From the NCBI RefSeq assembly GCF_964187635.1, contig NZ_CAXLMO010000098.1, positions 1 through 64,000 of the forward strand: a DNA stretch of 64,000 nucleotides. The letters are read 5' to 3'. The notes under the pieces were generated by a model that had not been told where the DNA came from, ran no database searches, and was given only the letters and a program-made list of their open reading frames with translations. The position numbers were made by a program, and so were the translations under genes. Every line of letters begins with the position of its first letter. Within the stretch, counting starts at the first letter, position 1. Shown here piece by piece: positions 60,593 to 64,000 of the stretch. The DNA comes from Seribacter sulfatis (GTDB lineage: Bacteria > Verrucomicrobiota > Verrucomicrobiia > Opitutales > Seribacteraceae).

Positions 60593-61789
60593 ATGGAAAA
60601 GGATAAAAAACAAAAAAAAGTTGATTTAAGCCAATTAAGCGATCTTGATTTTGCACCAAATTGGGATAACAAATACATTGCTGGAGAGAAGCAGAAAGAT
60701 CGGTTTAAACCACAACGACAAGAACACCAAAGAGAGTTCAAAAGAAAAAAGAAAGAAATACCGAAAAGGTATGACTCACCATTTGCCAACAAATTTAAAA
60801 TAACAGTTAATCCCGATAAAACAATATTGGATACCCTGAAAAGAGGCATTAGAAAATCTGGTATATCTTATAGTTTAGAAGAAATTAACTCTGCAATAAT
60901 TGATAAAAAGAACAGACTACAGATCACAATTGAGCATTTAAAAGAAGAGACATTTTTTATAACCACATTTGATAATTCTGTATTTTATACAAAATCAAAC
61001 GCGATTAACCACATAGTCGAAAAGGGATTAAAACATGTCGTAGATATAACTGAAACAATCGGGGAAAACCCGAGTGGTAATTTTAAAAATATATTAAAAT
61101 GTCCAGAAAGTGGGATATTACTACCCCCGAAGAGTTTTCACGATTTTGAAGCAATTATCAAAACACATTTAATCGAAAAAAAAATTAAATTAAACTATAA
61201 TAATTACCTCAACAAATTAATAACTGTCGAAGATGAAATTACTATAAATGAATGGAAGAATACACCGCTAAAAAAATTAATTTTCACCACAAGAGAACTT
61301 GGTAGTACTAAACGATCATTTAATAGTATTGAAGCAGTACAAGGATACATATCCTCAACAGAAACTAATCAATTTATTAAAACAAATAAAGTGATTAAAA
61401 TAAAAGGTGACAGTATCGATAATTTTGAAAAAGATCTGGCCGGATTTATTAGTGACTTTCTAAAAAATTCGTATCAATGGAAAAAAGATTTGTTTTTCAA
61501 TACTTTAATTAACTTTAAAAAAAGTGGTTTCTATATTTTTAAATACGGACCGAAAAATTATCTATTTGCAGCAGGCCAAAAGCCGAAAACAATTGAAATA
61601 ACAAAGATTTCAGAAAATTGTGTGAAAATTGTTAAATACATACAGAAAACGGAACCAATCAAAATTATAAGTATATTATCGCAATCAGGAGAAATGAAAC
61701 TCGAAAAAAATCAAATTTTGGTCGAGCTAAAGTGGTTAGTCAAGGAAGGTTATGTAAAAGAGTTTTCAGATGGTACAATTGTTTGTTAA
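60593..61789 (+). CDS. Orphan A+T-rich protein, 398 aa
   Basis: I do not recognise this protein. The first 65 residues are strongly basic and low-complexity (lysine, arginine, glutamine). The middle has repeated beta-like segments around 90-300. The last 60 residues (about 338-398) alternate in the manner of a winged-helix domain. Nucleic-acid binding is plausible but unproven. The gene is clearly more A+T-rich than the ribosomal cluster. It begins with ATG 60593 and its stop shares TTAA with that of tsaE. Confidence 0.6.
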   Translation: MEKDKKQKKVDLSQLSDLDFAPNWDNKYIAGEKQKDRFKPQRQEHQREFKRKKKEIPKRYDSPFANKFKITVNPDKTILDTLKRGIRKSGISYSLEEINSAIIDKKNRLQITIEHLKEETFFITTFDNSVFYTKSNAINHIVEKGLKHVVDITETIGENPSGNFKNILKCPESGILLPPKSFHDFEAIIKTHLIEKKIKLNYNNYLNKLITVEDEITINEWKNTPLKKLIFTTRELGSTKRSFNSIEAVQGYISSTETNQFIKTNKVIKIKGDSIDNFEKDLAGFISDFLKNSYQWKKDLFFNTLINFKKSGFYIFKYGPKNYLFAAGQKPKTIEITKISENCVKIVKYIQKTEPIKIISILSQSGEMKLEKNQILVELKWLVKEGYVKEFSDGTIVC

Positions 61790-62211
61790 ATAACTTGCTC
61801 AATAGAGAACCTACGAACATTCAATCCAATTATAACTATATTCACAATGTATTGTGAAGTGTTTGGAATCGATAAAATTCCATTTGGCCACTCTATAAAA
61901 AGTAGCCAAGGATCTAGGAGGTGGGAATCAAGCTCCTCCAAAAAGTCATTCGTGCTGTAGTTTCCTCTGTATAGATCACAGTGAATAAAATTAGGTGTAC
62001 CTTGGTGAGCTTGTATCCTTGAAAACGATGAACTTGTAATGGTATGAGTTCCGAAATAGTTCGCGACTTTGCTTGTAAATAAAGTTTTTCCTGATCCCAC
62101 ATCACCATTTAAATAGATTACGCAATTATTCTTTAATGATTTCGCGAATTCGATCGCAATTCTAGTAGTGCAAGAGATTTCATTACTAACATAAATATTG
62201 GTTTTTTTCAT
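61786..62211 (-). CDS. tsaE: tRNA threonylcarbamoyladenosine biosynthesis ATPase TsaE
   Basis: Partner of TsaB and TsaD in making t6A37 on ANN-decoding tRNAs. It has 141 residues. The P-loop GDVGSGKT spans 36-43, the Ser/Thr-rich switch ITSSSFSRI follows, then HCDLYR (77-82) and the family signature FIEWP (105-109). The start codon overlaps the stop of the CPBP gene by one base (TAATG). Confidence 0.88.
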   Translation of the reverse strand: MKKTNIYVSNEISCTTRIAIEFAKSLKNNCVIYLNGDVGSGKTLFTSKVANYFGTHTITSSSFSRIQAHQGTPNFIHCDLYRGNYSTNDFLEELDSHLLDPWLLFIEWPNGILSIPNTSQYIVNIVIIGLNVRRFSIEQVI

Positions 62212-62894
62212 TACCTTAAAAATAATATTGAAATGATCATCACAAAATTAAATATCGAGTGTAACAGCATAGGAGAAAATATTGTATTATCTTTTTCATA
62301 AATAATAATAAGTATAATACTCAGGATAAATAGTACTGGAAATGCATATAAGTTCAAGTGTACCACTGCAAAGAGAAATGAAGTAATTATCACTGCCAGC
62401 AAAACCCCGAATTTCTTCTTGAGAGAACGATACATTAATCTACGAAAAAAAATTTCTTCTAGTACAGGTGAAATTATGACAGCAAGTACTACAATATTGA
62501 TTAATTCGTATGAAATGCCTAATTCTCGAACTTTTGAAACCAAATCCTGTTCACGAAATTCATTAAATAAATGATTTGAAACAAATGAAATCAACAATAA
62601 TAGAGGCCAAAATAAGATTAATCTTTTAATACCAGATTTCATTTTTTCCGAAAAATGAATTCTTTTTGTTTTTCTTTTATCTAAGGCACCGACTAGAAAT
62701 AAGGTGCAAAAAATTATGAGGTAGTACAAACTATTTTCTAAAAAGAAAATTGTGCAAGCTGGAATTGTAATTAAAGAGTAGTTATTTTCACCAAGCTTTA
62801 CATCCGTACGATATTTTCGATTTACACTTTTTTGTCGCAGTATATAAAATGAAAATAGTACTACAATTAAGTTTATTACTAATTCAGCTTGCAA
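62211..62894 (-). CDS. CPBP family intramembrane metalloprotease
   Basis: It has 227 residues with about five to six membrane segments. The glutamate-rich ABI/CPBP motif VLEEIFFRR gives E146, E147 and R151; H179 (FAVVHL) and H212/N216 (LHSIFNF) complete the site. The family includes CAAX-type and bacteriocin self-immunity proteases; the substrate is unknown. It starts with TTG 62894, 14 bp after the dihydroorotase-like gene, and is translationally coupled to tsaE. Confidence 0.82.
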   Translation of the reverse strand: MQAELVINLIVVLFSFYILRQKSVNRKYRTDVKLGENNYSLITIPACTIFFLENSLYYLIIFCTLFLVGALDKRKTKRIHFSEKMKSGIKRLILFWPLLLLISFVSNHLFNEFREQDLVSKVRELGISYELINIVVLAVIISPVLEEIFFRRLMYRSLKKKFGVLLAVIITSFLFAVVHLNLYAFPVLFILSIILIIIYEKDNTIFSPMLLHSIFNFVMIISILFLR

Positions 62895-62908
62895 AGTATA
62901 AAAATATT

Positions 62909-64000
62909 TTATTTTAGTTCAAATGCAATTTTTCCATTTACAAAAGTTTGCATTATTTTACCCTTAAATAAGTGTTTTTCAAATGGTGAATTAGTTGCCT
63001 GACTAACCCCTTCTCTACTCCCATATTCCCATTCTATATTTGGGTCAAATATTGCTATGTCTGCTGGCATATCAATTGATAAATTTCCTGAGTCTATTTC
63101 TAGGATCCTAGATGGGTTACTTGACATTGCTTTAATTAACTTCGTCCAACAAAATTCCTTGTTTTCTTTTAGTGTTTGATAACAACTTGATAAATTAGTT
63201 TCGAAACTTATTACTCCCGCAGGCGATAAATCATATTCCACATTTTTTTCATGTTCTTGAAATGGATTATGAGCGGTTGAAACACAATCGATAGTACCTT
63301 CTAGCAATGCATCTACTAATGAGAGTCTGTCAATTTCTTCACGAATCGGGGGTGACATTTTGAAATTCGGATTGAACCCTGTTATACAGTTTTCATTAAA
63401 ACATAAGTGGTTTGCTGTTACATCAGCAGATATTTTGATACCTTTGTCCTTGGCGGATTTTATTAATTCAACAGAACCTTTCGAAGAAATCGAAGTTAAA
63501 TGAATTTTTGTATCAATACTTTGAGCAATTGATATTGCTCGCTGAACATAGAGTTCCTCTGCAATCCTTGGGTAACCACCCAATCCCATTTTTAATGCTA
63601 ATGGCCCATCGTGTGCTGAACCATTTTTGGACAATGATATATCTCTTGGTAAATCAATTACTAATAATCCAAACATAGACGCATACTCTACGCCCTTAGA
63701 AAATATTTGATTATTCTGTGTCGTGTTTGGGCAGTCAGTTATTGCGATTACCCCGGTTTCTTGAAGAGAACCCAACGGGGCAAGCTGCTCTCCTTTTCCA
63801 TCTTGAGTTAAATTACCGCATAAATGAAATTTAACACATGCTTCTTTTAATATTCTATCTTGTATGAATTGGATTGTACCGGGATTGTCTGGCTTAGGAG
63901 TGGTGTCGGGCATAAGCAAGACAGAGGTATACCCACCCGCTGCTGCTGCGTGCGAAGCGCTTAATATATTTTCTGTCTGCCCTCCAGTAATATTTTTTAG
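62909..64000 (-). CDS. Dihydroorotase-like protein lacking catalytic residues (PyrX/PyrC'-type), 5'-truncated by window end
   Basis: The frame stays open to base 64000 (TGGQTENILSASHAAAAGGYT...), so the N-terminus with the HxH metal motif lies outside; 363 codons are visible. The overall match to type I dihydroorotase is good (AEELYVQRA, GSVELIKSAKDKG, ADVTANHL, the SPPIRE motif, PADIAIFDPN). However the metal histidine of the CHxS motif is serine (TSIS, codon 63491-63493) and the catalytic aspartate of TDHAPH is alanine (STAHNP, codon 63272-63274). This fits the non-catalytic PyrX that pairs with aspartate transcarbamoylase in Pseudomonas-type complexes. I predict pyrB just beyond the window. 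Confidence 0.85.
   Translation of the reverse strand, partial: LKNITGGQTENILSASHAAAAGGYTSVLLMPDTTPKPDNPGTIQFIQDRILKEACVKFHLCGNLTQDGKGEQLAPLGSLQETGVIAITDCPNTTQNNQIFSKGVEYASMFGLLVIDLPRDISLSKNGSAHDGPLALKMGLGGYPRIAEELYVQRAISIAQSIDTKIHLTSISSKGSVELIKSAKDKGIKISADVTANHLCFNENCITGFNPNFKMSPPIREEIDRLSLVDALLEGTIDCVSTAHNPFQEHEKNVEYDLSPAGVISFETNLSSCYQTLKENKEFCWTKLIKAMSSNPSRILEIDSGNLSIDMPADIAIFDPNIEWEYGSREGVSQATNSPFEKHLFKGKIMQTFVNGKIAFELK

Overview
The window is a low-G+C, gene-dense stretch of a Gram-negative bacterial chromosome; a TonB-dependent outer-membrane receptor is present. My best guess is a marine member of the Verrucomicrobiota (Opitutae/Puniceicoccales-like). This is an inference from gene content (a VC0807-type membrane protein, YwqK/MORN-like proteins, HisN-type histidinol phosphatase, a ribosomal cluster without rpmD). 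No taxonomic marker search could be run.

Layout. 0-2.5 kb: a 2.3-kb segment bounded by two 53-bp direct repeats. The right repeat is the 3' half of an intact tRNA-Arg(CCG), so this looks like an integrated island. It carries a lone flagellin-like gene with a MIDAS-like motif and a fragment of a YwqK-like gene, but no integrase. 2.6-7 kb: purE-purK, then a FecA-like TonB receptor behind two tandem palindromes and in front of a strong terminator, then tRNA-Asn. 7-10.3 kb (minus): coaB, a PAS histidine kinase and an NtrC-family sigma-54 activator in overlapping order. 10.3-17.6 kb: a VC0807-like membrane protein, then the minus-strand run guaA-hisD-hisC-hisB-hisH-gltA.

17.8-47.6 kb (minus): an unbroken information-processing cluster in transcription order: tRNA-Thr, tuf, tRNA-Trp, secE, nusG, rplK, rplA, rplJ, rplL, rpoB, rpoC, rpsL, rpsG, fusA, rpsJ, rplC, rplD, rplW, rplB, rpsS, rplV, rpsC, rplP, rpmC, rpsQ, rplN, rplX, rplE, rpsN, rpsH, rplF, rplR, rpsE, rplO, secY, rpsM, rpsK, rpsD, rpoA, rplQ. 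The rif, str, S10, spc and alpha operons are therefore fused end to end. rpmD, infA, rpmJ and map are missing from their usual places. A hairpin plus T-run between rplL and rpoB looks like an attenuator. RpoC has lost all four cysteines of its second zinc site, and L17 and S11 carry long charged tails.

47.7-64 kb: tRNA-Gly, hisN (supplying the phosphatase missing from the his run), a DEDDh exonuclease, gyrB-gyrA, an SLC13 transporter, hemB, an acidic unknown protein, pyrD, a membrane-anchored unknown, tRNA-Leu with the rare anticodon AAG, an A+T-rich orphan gene, and a minus-strand run: dihydroorotase-like gene (cut by the window end and lacking catalytic residues, so PyrX-like), CPBP protease, tsaE.

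Most of the window is housekeeping. The parts that deserve a second look are the tRNA-bounded flagellin island, the zinc-less RpoC, the tRNA-Leu(AAG), the PyrX-like protein and the tandem palindromes in front of the TonB receptor.
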